Source of the DNA: Crateriforma spongiae
Lineage (GTDB): Bacteria > Planctomycetota > Planctomycetia > Pirellulales > Pirellulaceae
Length of the DNA stretch: 64,000 bases
NCBI RefSeq assembly: GCF_012290005.1
Contig: NZ_JAAXMS010000002.1
Location: 806,001 to 870,000 of the forward strand
Reading direction: 5' to 3'
In this document: one piece after another, positions 47,624 through 56,919 of the stretch
Layout: each line of letters starts with the position of its first letter
Numbering within the stretch: the stretch's first letter is position 1
Notes under the pieces: generated by a model
The model's input: the letters and a program-made list of their open reading frames with translations, nothing else
Told to the model about the DNA's origin: nothing
The model's database searches: none
Made by a program: the position numbers and the translations under genes

Positions 47624-48727
47624 TCAGCGAATCTCCAGCACGGGATCGCCCAGAACATCCATCCGAGGCTGAATCCCCAGACCGGGTCGGTCCGACGCTT
47701 TCATCCAACCACTCATCCGTTGGGGTGCTCCGTCCGCGGTACAGACCGTGACATAGCTATTGAAATCGGTACTGGTGAATCGAAAGGCCTCGGGGGTGCT
47801 GTGGGCAAAGTGCGCGATCGCCGCCGTGGCAATGTCTCCGCCCCAACTGTCTTCCAAAGTCATTGCGATTCCCATCGCGACGCACAAATCTCTCGCCTGC
47901 TTCGCCTTCGTGAGTCCACCCAACTTGCTGATTTTTAGGTTCACCACGTCCATTGCCAGATCGGATTTAGCTCGCAACAGCATGCCAAGATCGTCAATGT
48001 TTTCATCCAGCACGAACGTATGATCCGTCCCGCGTCGAATCGCCAAACATTCTTCATAGGTCTCGCAGGGCTGTTCGATGTAGACGTCCAAATTCTTTGT
48101 CGCCCGAACCACCCGCATCGCTTCATGCTGCGTCCAACCGGTGTTGGCATCGGCAACCAGTCGATGCGATGGGGGCAGGATATCGCGAGCCGCATGAATG
48201 CGTTCGATGTCGATATCGGGATCACCACCGACCTTCAACTGAAATCGTGTGTACCCTTCGTCGCGATAGCGCGCGATTTTCGCCGCCATCTCGTCCGCCG
48301 ACTGTTGGGAAATGGCCCGGTACAACCGCACCGCGTCGCCATGACGTCCCCCCATCAGCGTGCAAACTGGCAAGCCACTGTTTTTGCCCAATAGATCCCA
48401 ACACGCGATATCGACCCCCGATTTCACATACGGGTGCCCACGCAGCACCGAATCCATCCGCAGGTTCAGCGCACCAAGCTCGCGTGGGTCCCATCCGATC
48501 AGACTGGGACCAATTTCGCGAAGCCCTGTCCGCACACCCGCGGCAAACGCGGGCAGATAGGCTGGTCCCAACGGACAGACTTCGCCAAAGCCCACGGTTC
48601 CGTCGTCCGCTTCGACCGCAACGATGGTGCTGTCAAACACCGAGACGGACTTTCCGCCCGACCAATTGTATGAGCCTTCGATCAAGGGAAGATCGACTTG
48701 ATAGGCGCGGATGCATGCAATTTTCAT
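47624..48727 (-). CDS. Enolase-superfamily enzyme (mandelate racemase/muconate lactonizing type)
   Basis: A 367-residue cytoplasmic enzyme. The N-terminal capping domain reads [13 protein letters not shown] ... [20 protein letters not shown]; the barrel holds [10 protein letters not shown] (Lys base), [11 protein letters not shown] (metal Asp), VYIEQPC (metal Glu), FVLDENIDD (metal Asp) and NLKISKLGG (second Lys). The Lys-Lys pair with Asp/Glu/Asp ligands is the MLE-subgroup arrangement. The closest recalled group is cis-3-hydroxyproline-dehydratase-like proteins, but 3,6-anhydro-L-galactonate cycloisomerase also belongs to this superfamily and would suit the GH117 context. GGAGA precedes ATG 48727. 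It is not L-fuconate dehydratase, which is longer and has different motifs. Confidence 0.85.
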   Translation of the reverse strand: MKIACIRAYQVDLPLIEGSYNWSGGKSVSVFDSTIVAVEADDGTVGFGEVCPLGPAYLPAFAAGVRTGLREIGPSLIGWDPRELGALNLRMDSVLRGHPYVKSGVDIACWDLLGKNSGLPVCTLMGGRHGDAVRLYRAISQQSADEMAAKIARYRDEGYTRFQLKVGGDPDIDIERIHAARDILPPSHRLVADANTGWTQHEAMRVVRATKNLDVYIEQPCETYEECLAIRRGTDHTFVLDENIDDLGMLLRAKSDLAMDVVNLKISKLGGLTKAKQARDLCVAMGIAMTLEDSWGGDIATAAIAHFAHSTPEAFRFTSTDFNSYVTVCTADGAPQRMSGWMKASDRPGLGIQPRMDVLGDPVLEIR

Positions 48728-48895
48728 CGCGGTCTCCACTGGGATCGTTCAAAGAGGTCACATCCTACCCGCCGAAGGCAAACCTGTTCGATCCGACGTT
48801 CGACATTTCCAATCGGTGGATCCCTTGAAACTCCATCGCCGATCGGCCGTTGAGGTAGACTGACGGCTCGAAACATTCGCGATACCAACAATGCC

Positions 48896-50545
48896 ATGGC
48901 TCACCCAACAATCCCGGTTTCCACCGACGCGTTTGTCATCCGCGTCGGCAATCCTGTCCGACGAACCCATGCAATGATGGTCTGGTGGGCACGGATTGCC
49001 TTGACGATTGTCGCTGGATGCATCCATGGATCTGTCGCCGCTGCCGATGGGGCGTCGCGTCCAAACATCCTGGTCATCCTGGCCGACGACTTGGGATACG
49101 GTGATATCGGCTGTTACAACCCGGAATCGAACATCCCGACACCGAACATCGACGCGTTGGCCCGCCGGGGCATGAGGATGACCGATGCCCATAGCCCATG
49201 CACGGTTTGCACGCCGACACGCTATAGCTTGATGACCGGCCAAATGGCATTCCGCATTCCCAACGGCGGACGTGTCTTCAGCGGCGCAGGTGGACCATCC
49301 CTGATCGCAAGTGACCGCTTGACCTTGCCCGGCATGCTTCAACAAAACGGTTACGCCACCGCCTGTTTTGGGAAATGGCACATTGGCCTGACGTTCTACG
49401 ACGAACAGGGCCAACCGATCCATCGCGGCGGACTTCCCGACGTTCAACGAATTGACTATTCGCGTCGCATCGACGGTGGGCCGATCGATTGCGGCTTTGA
49501 CCAATTTTTTGGTACCGCTTGCTGCCCGACAACCGATTGGCTGTACGCGTTCATCGATGGTGATCGAATCCCCACACCGCCGACCGGACTGTTGGATCGA
49601 TCGACGTTGCCCAAGCACCCCTATGCCAACGACAACCGACGTGGGATGCAGGCCCCAGACTTTGACCTGGAAACCGTTGATTTGGTTTTCCTGGAAAAGA
49701 GTCGGCAATTTTTGCGTGACCATGTTCGACGCCATCCCGACCAGCCATTCTTCTTGTTGCACAGCACTCAAGCGGTTCACCTTCCATCGTTTCCTGCCCC
49801 CGCGTTTCAAGGCGGAACCGACTCGGGGCCGCATGGTGATTTCATCGCCCAGCTAGATCACATCGTCGGCGAATTGACCGACACGTTGGGCGAATTGGGC
49901 ATTGCCGATAACACCTTGGTGATCTTTACCAGTGACAACGGCCCAGAAGTCCCCACCGTATTCCATATGCGAAACGATCACCAACACGACGGCGCACGTC
50001 CCTGGCGTGGCGTCAAGCGGGACAATTGGGAAGGCGGCCATCGCGTGCCGTTCATTGCGACTTGGCCGGGCAGCATTCGCCCAGGGACGACCTCCGATGC
50101 GTTGATTTCACTGTGCGACGTGTTTGCGACCGCAGCGGAAACACTTGATGTCGACCTGCCTGATGACGCGGCGGAAGACAGCTACAGCTTGATCCCTGTT
50201 TTCAGGGAACGCTTGTCCGGCCCATTGCGTCCGTATCTCTTGCAACAAGGTTTTGGCGGAACTCGCTGGCTGGCAATCCGACAAGGCAAATGGAAGTACT
50301 TGGATCATAAAGGATCCGGAGGAAACAACTATGAAAAACACCGACAATTGAAGTCGTATGCCCTGCCCGATAACGCACCGGATACGCCAGGACAACTGTA
50401 CGATCTGGAAGCCGACCCAGGCGAAACGTTCAATCTGGTCGAACGCCATCCGGACATCGCCGCAAGACTACGCGACCAACTACATGAATCGGTTCAGTCC
50501 GGACGCAGTCGTCCCGCCAAAACAACAACCAGCTCCCTGCAATGA
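48896..50545 (+). CDS. Sulfatase (S1 family, arylsulfatase-A-like)
   Basis: A 549-residue exported sulfatase. The hydrophobic signal (WWARIALTIVAGCIHGSVAA) starts at residue 30, so the true start may be ATG 48974. Motifs: RPNILVILADDLGYGDIGCY, TVCTPTRYSLMTG with formylglycine Cys105 (CxPTR form), CFGKWHIGL, NTLVIFTSDNGPEVPTV, and RGVKRDNWEGGHRVPFIATWPG. A long insertion with two cysteine pairs (GFDQFFGTACCPTTDW) sits before the mid-domain. Its TGA overlaps the ATG of the next sulfatase by 4 bases (50542-50545), indicating translational coupling. It is divergent from the enolase-superfamily gene. Confidence 0.92.
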   Translation: MAHPTIPVSTDAFVIRVGNPVRRTHAMMVWWARIALTIVAGCIHGSVAAADGASRPNILVILADDLGYGDIGCYNPESNIPTPNIDALARRGMRMTDAHSPCTVCTPTRYSLMTGQMAFRIPNGGRVFSGAGGPSLIASDRLTLPGMLQQNGYATACFGKWHIGLTFYDEQGQPIHRGGLPDVQRIDYSRRIDGGPIDCGFDQFFGTACCPTTDWLYAFIDGDRIPTPPTGLLDRSTLPKHPYANDNRRGMQAPDFDLETVDLVFLEKSRQFLRDHVRRHPDQPFFLLHSTQAVHLPSFPAPAFQGGTDSGPHGDFIAQLDHIVGELTDTLGELGIADNTLVIFTSDNGPEVPTVFHMRNDHQHDGARPWRGVKRDNWEGGHRVPFIATWPGSIRPGTTSDALISLCDVFATAAETLDVDLPDDAAEDSYSLIPVFRERLSGPLRPYLLQQGFGGTRWLAIRQGKWKYLDHKGSGGNNYEKHRQLKSYALPDNAPDTPGQLYDLEADPGETFNLVERHPDIAARLRDQLHESVQSGRSRPAKTTTSSLQ

Positions 50546-52053
50546 GTTTACTTTTTTCAACTTTCCTCGAGACCGCGATGCGACCTGAATCAAAATCCCG
50601 CTGGCTGATTGTCTGTGTCCTCTTGCTGGGTGTCGCCACCGTGCGATCCACCGCGGCCGCAGAAACGGACACACCGCCATTGAACTTTGTCGTCTTATTG
50701 GTCGATGACCTCGGCTTCATGGACATTGGTGCGAACAACCCGAATTGTTTTTACGAAACGCCAAACATCGATCGCTTTTCTGATTCCGCAATGCGATTCA
50801 CCAACGGCTATGCAGCGAACCCGGTTTGTTCGCCGACGCGGTTCAGTTTGATGACGGGCCGTTATCCGACGAGAACTCAGGCGACCAATTTCTTTTCGGG
50901 AAAACGCGAAGGCACGTTTCGCCCGGCACCGTTGAACGACAAGATGCCTTTGGACGAAGTGACGATCGCGGAAGTGTTGAAGCCCAAGGGATACCAAACC
51001 TTCTTTGCCGGCAAATGGCATCTCGGTCCTGATTCGGATTTCTACCCGCCAGCCCAAGGTTTCGATGTAAACATGGGCGGCTATCACCGTGGCGGCCCCT
51101 ACACGGGCAAGAAGTACTTTTCGCCTTTTCAAAATCCAGAATTGAAACCTGACAGCCCGCCGGGTGACCATTTACCGGATCGCCTGGCTCGTGAAACCGC
51201 TTCCTTTATCGAACAAAATGCGGACCAACCCTTCTTGGCATACCTGGCTTTCTATTCCGTCCACACGCCATTGATGGGACGCCCGGATTTGGTGAAGAAA
51301 TACCAAGCGAAAGCAGCGGAGATCGAAGGCGAAGAATTTGCCGATGAAGAACAGGTCTTCGGCGATCGTCCCCGCAAGGTTCGCATTCTTCAGAAGCATG
51401 CCGTTTATGCCGCAATGGTCGAAGCCATGGATCAGGCGGTTGGCAAGGTCTTGGACCAAATCGACGCCGCCGGAATCGCCGATCACACCGTCGTCGTTCT
51501 GACATCCGACAATGGCGGGTTGTCCACATCGGAAGGTTCGCCCACCAGCAATCTGCCGCTGCGTGGCGGCAAAGGCTGGGTGTATGAAGGTGGCATTCGT
51601 GAACCATGGATCATTCGGTACCCCGGTGTGACCCAACCCGGCAGCGTCAGCGACGAACCGATCTGTTCGATTGACCTGCTTCCGACCATTGCCGCTGCGG
51701 TGGACGCGACGCTACCCCAACCGATCGATGGGATCAACTTGGCTCCCGCCCTTCGTGGAAACTCACTGGATCGCGAAGCACTCTTTTGGCACTACCCCCA
51801 CTACAGCAATCAAGGTGGCTTTCCCGGCGGCGCGATCCGCATGGGCAATTACAAGCTGGTCGAACGTTACGAAGACGGCCGGATTCACTTATACGATCTG
51901 TCCAGAGACGTGGGCGAAAAGAATGACCTGGCCGATAGCATGCCGGACAAGGCAGAACAGATGCGGCATCGGCTACACGATTGGTATCAGGACGTGAACG
52001 CGCACTTCCTTCGGGAAAAGAACGGCAACCAACCTTGGGTCCCCAGCGAATGA
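50542..52053 (+). CDS. Sulfatase (S1 family)
   Basis: A 503-residue exported sulfatase, second gene of a coupled pair. The ATG at 50542 overlaps the upstream stop as ATGA; ATG 50578, which starts directly at the signal peptide (SRWLIVCVLLLGVATVRSTAAA), is the alternative. Motifs: NFVVLLVDDLGFMDIGAN, PVCSPTRFSLMTG with Cys96, FAGKWHLGPDSD, TVVVLTSDNGGLSTSEG, and RGGKGWVYEGGIREPWIIRYPG. The GGKGWVYEGGIR form is common in the S1_16 branch, which includes galactose-sulfate sulfatases; this assignment is tentative. It converges with the unknown 812-residue protein. Confidence 0.92.
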   Translation: MSLLFSTFLETAMRPESKSRWLIVCVLLLGVATVRSTAAAETDTPPLNFVVLLVDDLGFMDIGANNPNCFYETPNIDRFSDSAMRFTNGYAANPVCSPTRFSLMTGRYPTRTQATNFFSGKREGTFRPAPLNDKMPLDEVTIAEVLKPKGYQTFFAGKWHLGPDSDFYPPAQGFDVNMGGYHRGGPYTGKKYFSPFQNPELKPDSPPGDHLPDRLARETASFIEQNADQPFLAYLAFYSVHTPLMGRPDLVKKYQAKAAEIEGEEFADEEQVFGDRPRKVRILQKHAVYAAMVEAMDQAVGKVLDQIDAAGIADHTVVVLTSDNGGLSTSEGSPTSNLPLRGGKGWVYEGGIREPWIIRYPGVTQPGSVSDEPICSIDLLPTIAAAVDATLPQPIDGINLAPALRGNSLDREALFWHYPHYSNQGGFPGGAIRMGNYKLVERYEDGRIHLYDLSRDVGEKNDLADSMPDKAEQMRHRLHDWYQDVNAHFLREKNGNQPWVPSE

Positions 52054-52145
52054 TCGCGGTGATTCGCGTCAATGTTTGCCGTGGCGTCGTCTGCATTCCA
52101 GCGGCACGCGGGAACTCCGACCCGTTCCATCGCCCACGTTGATGA

Positions 52146-54584
52146 TCAATGGTCCCCAGCGGTGGTTTCAAACACCCATTGCCGCGACGGTTGATCGCTG
52201 GGCAAGTTGAACGTCAATGCAAACGTGCCCGTCGCTGGATCACGGTCAACTTGCCACTGGTCCACCCCCTGTGACGATAGCTCAAACGGAACTTTTGCCC
52301 CGTCGACAATCTGGTGCAATGAAAAATCCTTGATTGTTGAAAGACCTTCGATCCGCACCGCAATGGGACCGACACCGTCCTGATGCCGCCATCGAACGAT
52401 CGAATCGCTAGCTCGGATCACAACGGGATACGCTTGCAACAGTTGGCCACCGGACACATCCGTGGCGACCCCATGGTTCGTCGCTTCGCGAAGTGTGGTT
52501 TTCCATGAAGATGGATGTCGACGAAGGTGTTCGCGAAACGCTTCGTTGGGTCCGTAGTAGTCTTCAGCGTTCCTTGGCAGGGTGATCAGTTCGACCATCA
52601 ATTCGACTTGATCGCCGCTGCGAAAAGCGGAAACCGATGCCGGCGGCACCAATCGCAAATCCACGTTTGCAGGATCCGACTGGTGTACCCGTGCATCCAA
52701 AGTCGGTCGCTGATAGACCTGACCGCCCAAATTCGCGCGATAGCGGTGCACTATCAACGCTCGGTAGCCGTTGGGTTTCGGCTTCGCCGCGATGGAATAC
52801 GCATCGGTCAACGCAACCCAATGCGGAGCCGCCCCGCTCCACTGAAATGAATTGATAATACGATCCCCCTTCGTCAATCCGTTTTGCACAGGGACGCGGC
52901 GAATCAATCCGGTGCGTTGTCCCACATCGACAAACGGAGTCGCATAGTGATGCGTGCGGCCGAGTGAAAAAAACGAAACGTCGTCGGCGGATACATCTTG
53001 GTGAAACTGATAACGCAGCGTTTGAAATGTACGCGCGTAGTCGTCGGCCCGTGCCACTTGAACATCGGCGGTGAATGAGACCTGCTGATTTTTCCCGTAG
53101 CATCCAGTCTGCAGCATGCGAGGCATGCATGGTCCGTGCGACAGATAAGCTGTTTTGACGCGACGAGGCTGAAGCTTCTGACCGATCGCGTTCTTGATGT
53201 CCAACCAGTCACCACCCCACCCCGCTTCGGTCCAAGACCATTTCCGCCCATTGATACCATCACGAGCCATCAACATGCGGATATCCGTGATCGCACAATC
53301 GACCAGACTGCGATCGCTGTCAAAACAGATGGTTTCGCCCCAGCACCCGATTGCAAACTGATCCCAACGTCCATGACCGCCATACCCGACAAGACTCAGT
53401 TGTGCGTGGCTGGCACTGGGCAGCGACCCATAAAATCCATAGGCCAATCGCAAACGATAAGTAGCCGTCTGTCGCGGAAGCATGGCAAACACGGTGGCAT
53501 AGCTTCCCGTCGGTTCGTAGTGCCAGTTCTTACTCAGCTGAACCGGAATCCCCGTCGGTCGCCCCTTCGAATCGCACAACACAGGTGCGATGCCCGTGAT
53601 GTTGGCCGGCGAAGACAAATGCAGCATGAACGGAATGGCATCATTCACGGCTGCATTTGAGTTCGTCTTTGACCTCCGGGTCACTGAGATCTCGAATTCG
53701 TCAAAGCCCCGGTTGGGCTGATAACCGGTCTGAAACGTTCGATGCAAACGCCCAAAATTGACCGCATGGCAGGCGAAATCATCCTCGAAGCCGGCCAGTT
53801 GCTGCTGCCCGTCATGAGCCGTCACGGCAATATCGATCTCAAACGCGGACGCATGCCCTTTGTCGAAATGGCAAACCATCCGAACCCGCTGCTCATCATC
53901 CTCTTCTGCTTTGACATCGAATGAATCCGCTGCAGACCATTCCCCCAGCGCACTTCTCAGGTGCAAAGACATGCTCACTGGGTTTTCGGCCGGCAAGCCC
54001 TTGGCAATCAGAGTGAACACCAATCGGTCGGGCCATGCCACGATGTCCAAGCGACTGTTGACATTCAAAGGTTGCCCTGAAGCATCCAAAAACTCTAGCC
54101 CTAGAAAATCGAAGTGCTGGACGAATCGTCCGGATTCCCACAACCGAACATCGGCCAAACGTTTAAGGTCGTCTCGCGCCCCGGCGGCACAACACTTGGC
54201 GGTATAGGTCTGACCATCGACCACGATCTGCAACCTCAGCGACGCGACGGGTATCGCGGCCCAATCCGTCCACTCGGTTTTCAACGCCGCCTGATAGCCC
54301 GGCATGGGCGTCGATGACCCCAGCCTAGGCTGCGACATCTGCTCAACATCCAACGCAAATTCAAACCGATCCGTTTGAATCTGAAACACATCGGGGCTCG
54401 AGTCATCTGGGTTCTTTCGCCAGCCGTTCTTCCAAGTGGCGAATGAATAGCGATCCGACGCGGTTGCGGACGCCATGCATCCACCGATCGTCGCGAAAAG
54501 AACAAGCCCAAACACAAGTCCGGGAAGCTGTTTGGATATCGCTCGCCCGAAGCCGTGGTGATGCAAAAAATTCATGTGCGTCAT
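52146..54584 (-). CDS. Large exported protein of unknown family
   Basis: An 812-residue protein with signal LVFGLVLFATIGGC; the Cys after IGG could be a lipobox, so it may be a lipoprotein. The body is dominated by beta-strand-like, aromatic-rich sequence with no recognisable glycosidase, lyase or sulfatase motif. Marked segments are VGYGGHGRWDQFAIGCWGETICFD, WSWTEAGWGGDWLDI and LSHGPCMPRMLQTGCYG, rich in Trp, Gly, Asp, Glu and His in a way typical of sugar-active sites. The C-terminal 150 residues look like an accessory beta-sandwich. It sits among sulfatases and next to GH86, so it may be an undescribed polysaccharide-active enzyme. ATG 54575 is an alternative start. Confidence 0.7.
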   Translation of the reverse strand: MTHMNFLHHHGFGRAISKQLPGLVFGLVLFATIGGCMASATASDRYSFATWKNGWRKNPDDSSPDVFQIQTDRFEFALDVEQMSQPRLGSSTPMPGYQAALKTEWTDWAAIPVASLRLQIVVDGQTYTAKCCAAGARDDLKRLADVRLWESGRFVQHFDFLGLEFLDASGQPLNVNSRLDIVAWPDRLVFTLIAKGLPAENPVSMSLHLRSALGEWSAADSFDVKAEEDDEQRVRMVCHFDKGHASAFEIDIAVTAHDGQQQLAGFEDDFACHAVNFGRLHRTFQTGYQPNRGFDEFEISVTRRSKTNSNAAVNDAIPFMLHLSSPANITGIAPVLCDSKGRPTGIPVQLSKNWHYEPTGSYATVFAMLPRQTATYRLRLAYGFYGSLPSASHAQLSLVGYGGHGRWDQFAIGCWGETICFDSDRSLVDCAITDIRMLMARDGINGRKWSWTEAGWGGDWLDIKNAIGQKLQPRRVKTAYLSHGPCMPRMLQTGCYGKNQQVSFTADVQVARADDYARTFQTLRYQFHQDVSADDVSFFSLGRTHHYATPFVDVGQRTGLIRRVPVQNGLTKGDRIINSFQWSGAAPHWVALTDAYSIAAKPKPNGYRALIVHRYRANLGGQVYQRPTLDARVHQSDPANVDLRLVPPASVSAFRSGDQVELMVELITLPRNAEDYYGPNEAFREHLRRHPSSWKTTLREATNHGVATDVSGGQLLQAYPVVIRASDSIVRWRHQDGVGPIAVRIEGLSTIKDFSLHQIVDGAKVPFELSSQGVDQWQVDRDPATGTFALTFNLPSDQPSRQWVFETTAGDH

Positions 54585-54921
54585 TGTGTTCCAGTCACAC
54601 TGTCGAACCGTTTTCTGCCGAGTCTTGGACCATGCGGTTCCACTACGATTAGCGGGCAAGATCATTCCATTTCGACGGCATTCGGCACAGCACCGCCCGT
54701 CGCGGCGTGGTCATCGGCGATCAATGCGTCAATGGTCGCACCCCCGGTCTTCGACGTCCAGCAACCGCCCATCGTCTGACTTGGGGCAAAAAGAAGCAGC
54801 ACAACGGATCGTCAATTGTTTACAATCTGGATCTGCGTCGTGGATGCGACGCCAAGCATGAATCATCGGTCAAAGCTTCGGCCGAGCCCCCCTCCAAGCG
54901 TCATCCCCCAAGCCTTTCACC
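54585..54921. promoter_or_regulatory. 337-base divergent control region
   Basis: The region separates the unknown 812-residue gene (minus) from a sulfatase gene (plus) and must hold both promoters. No gene is supported. It contains the palindromic element at 54815-54826 described separately. Confidence 0.45.
54815..54826. promoter_or_regulatory. Palindromic operator candidate ATTGT-TT-ACAAT
   Basis: Half-sites ATTGT and ACAAT with a 2-base centre, the same half-sites and spacing as 8665-8676. It lies 96 bases upstream of the sulfatase start at 54922, close to the 105-base distance seen at the GH117-like gene. It suggests a shared GntR- or LacI-type regulator. Confidence 0.45.
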
Positions 54922-56778
54922 ATGAAACGTTCTCCCCTGCTCTTCTTCGCATTTTTGGCCGCACTGGCATTGCTGCCCGCCTCGGCCCCGGCCCAACAAG
55001 CGACATCGCAGGCCCAGTCCGTCGTCCAACCGAACGTGCTTTGGATTCTGACCGACGACCAGCGGTACGATTCCATCCGTGCTTTCAATCGAATGCTGCA
55101 CGGTCGCGAAATGAGCGAACTGGGTTACGTTGAATCGCCCAACGTCGATCGCTTGGCGGCGATGGGCACGACGTTCGTCAATACGTACTGCCAAGCCCAA
55201 GGCTGCGCACCGTCACGTGCTTCGATGCATTTCGGACGTTACCCGTTCCGTTCGGGCGTCTATGAATTTGAATACCACAACAACAACGCCCCGCACTGCA
55301 AACCAACCCTTCCCGAACAAATGGCATCGTTGGGATACCAAACGACACACATCGGGAAACTAGGCGTCCGGTTGAAGACGGTCCAGAACAATTGGGCAAA
55401 ACCTTATCCGATCTATCAAACGGACCTGAATTTCAAGCAACTGCACCGCGACGGATTGACCGGTTGGGGGAAAGACTGGTTCTACGAAATCGACGGCATC
55501 AAGCTGGACCCGCCCATCAAACAATTGCGTTTCTTTGTGACCCCGGATGGCGAGTTCGAATATGCATCTTTGGAACTGGAGAAACGTTTTCCCAAGTATG
55601 CCGGTTCGGCCGAGATGACGATGAAGAAGTACGACTTGCTGCGTCACTTCACGCCGTCCAAACCACCGGCCCCCGACAACGGATCCATTCTGGCGGGTGT
55701 CAGTTCACAACCGGCGGGTAAAACACGCGATGGTTGGTACGCGTCATTGTTTGGCGAATACCTGAAAAGCGAAAATCAACCATTCCCCGTTGGATCACAA
55801 ACGTTTGACGGCGTGGATCCCACCAAGCCTCTGTTTTGTCACATCGGATTTGACTTTCCCCACACTCCCGTATTGCCCCCGGCGGACTATCGCGAGTGTT
55901 TCCAACAGCACACCTACAAGGTTCCTCAGTTCAGCGAAAGCGAATTGGAGTCGATGCCGAAGCAGATGCAGAAGCAAGTCAAAGCCGGCTATTCGGATCA
56001 CTTCACCGATGCTCAGAAACAGGCGATGATCCAAGACTACTTTGCGTTCTGTGCCTACGGCGATGCGTTGGTCGGCCAGGCAACCGACGATTTCATTCGG
56101 TACAGCAATGACCATCAACAGCCCTGGGTGATCGTTTACGTCTGCGGCGATCACGGATGGAAACTCAATGACCACGGATCGGTCAGCAAATTCACGCCTT
56201 GGGATATCGACGCCCACAACCCGATCATCGTGGCCGCGTCGGACAAACAGGCATTCCCGGCTAGCAAAGTGGTCACGGACTTCACCGAGTTTGTCGATAT
56301 CGCACCGACCATTCTCGCCGCAGCCGGTGCTGATCTTTCCACCGAACGCTTTGATTATCTGGACGGTTACGATCTGGCCAAAGTCACTTCCGGCGACGCA
56401 CCGGTTCGAGATTATGTCGTGGGTGAAAGCCACGCGGTCACCGGACCTCGCGCGTTCATTCGTACCAAAGAATACGTGCTGTCGCTGCAGACCCGCCCCG
56501 ACAAACGTCGCGGCGTCGACATGCAATGGGCCATGAAGGCTGATTACGAGGACCTGGACCCGGGTTTGTATCACATGCCCAGCGATCCTCATGAAATCCA
56601 CAACTTGGCCTTCGACGACGACTATCGCGAGGTCGCTGAGAAATTAAAAGACAAGCTATTACGCATCGTCCTTGGCGACGGACGCATCGAAGTCGAATGG
56701 GGGCCAAAGGCTGACGGTACCAAAATCCATCGCAGCTCATTCGCGACCGGAGCCCACGACGGAAAACTGGAACTGTAG
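54922..56778 (+). CDS. Sulfatase (S1 family), divergent form
   Basis: A 618-residue exported sulfatase. Signal [41 protein letters not shown] with the metal Asp pair; formylglycine site [19 protein letters not shown] (Cys95), where the usual LxTG after CxPSR is replaced by [12 protein letters not shown] instead of GKWH; and [15 protein letters not shown]. The weak match in secondary motifs and large insertion (about residues 140-280) set it apart from the other sulfatases here. It is followed after 141 bases by the GH86-like gene on the same strand, an arrangement seen in agar/porphyran loci. Substrate unknown. Confidence 0.9.
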   Translation: MKRSPLLFFAFLAALALLPASAPAQQATSQAQSVVQPNVLWILTDDQRYDSIRAFNRMLHGREMSELGYVESPNVDRLAAMGTTFVNTYCQAQGCAPSRASMHFGRYPFRSGVYEFEYHNNNAPHCKPTLPEQMASLGYQTTHIGKLGVRLKTVQNNWAKPYPIYQTDLNFKQLHRDGLTGWGKDWFYEIDGIKLDPPIKQLRFFVTPDGEFEYASLELEKRFPKYAGSAEMTMKKYDLLRHFTPSKPPAPDNGSILAGVSSQPAGKTRDGWYASLFGEYLKSENQPFPVGSQTFDGVDPTKPLFCHIGFDFPHTPVLPPADYRECFQQHTYKVPQFSESELESMPKQMQKQVKAGYSDHFTDAQKQAMIQDYFAFCAYGDALVGQATDDFIRYSNDHQQPWVIVYVCGDHGWKLNDHGSVSKFTPWDIDAHNPIIVAASDKQAFPASKVVTDFTEFVDIAPTILAAAGADLSTERFDYLDGYDLAKVTSGDAPVRDYVVGESHAVTGPRAFIRTKEYVLSLQTRPDKRRGVDMQWAMKADYEDLDPGLYHMPSDPHEIHNLAFDDDYREVAEKLKDKLLRIVLGDGRIEVEWGPKADGTKIHRSSFATGAHDGKLEL

Positions 56779-56919
56779 CGTTCCTTCTTCCTGCGGCTCG
56801 TCGCATCACGGATCATCCCGCCCGGCCTCAACAACTGTACTGTCCCCAATCAATGCATGTCGCGTGTCGACAGACGCGGACCTGCGGATCACCGTTCCCC
56901 CGATCCCCACCACGTTCGA

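Noticed and set aside
47624-48727. L-fuconate dehydratase, to complete a fucose pathway
   Set aside because: Length (367 residues) and barrel motifs match the MLE subgroup, not the longer fuconate dehydratases.
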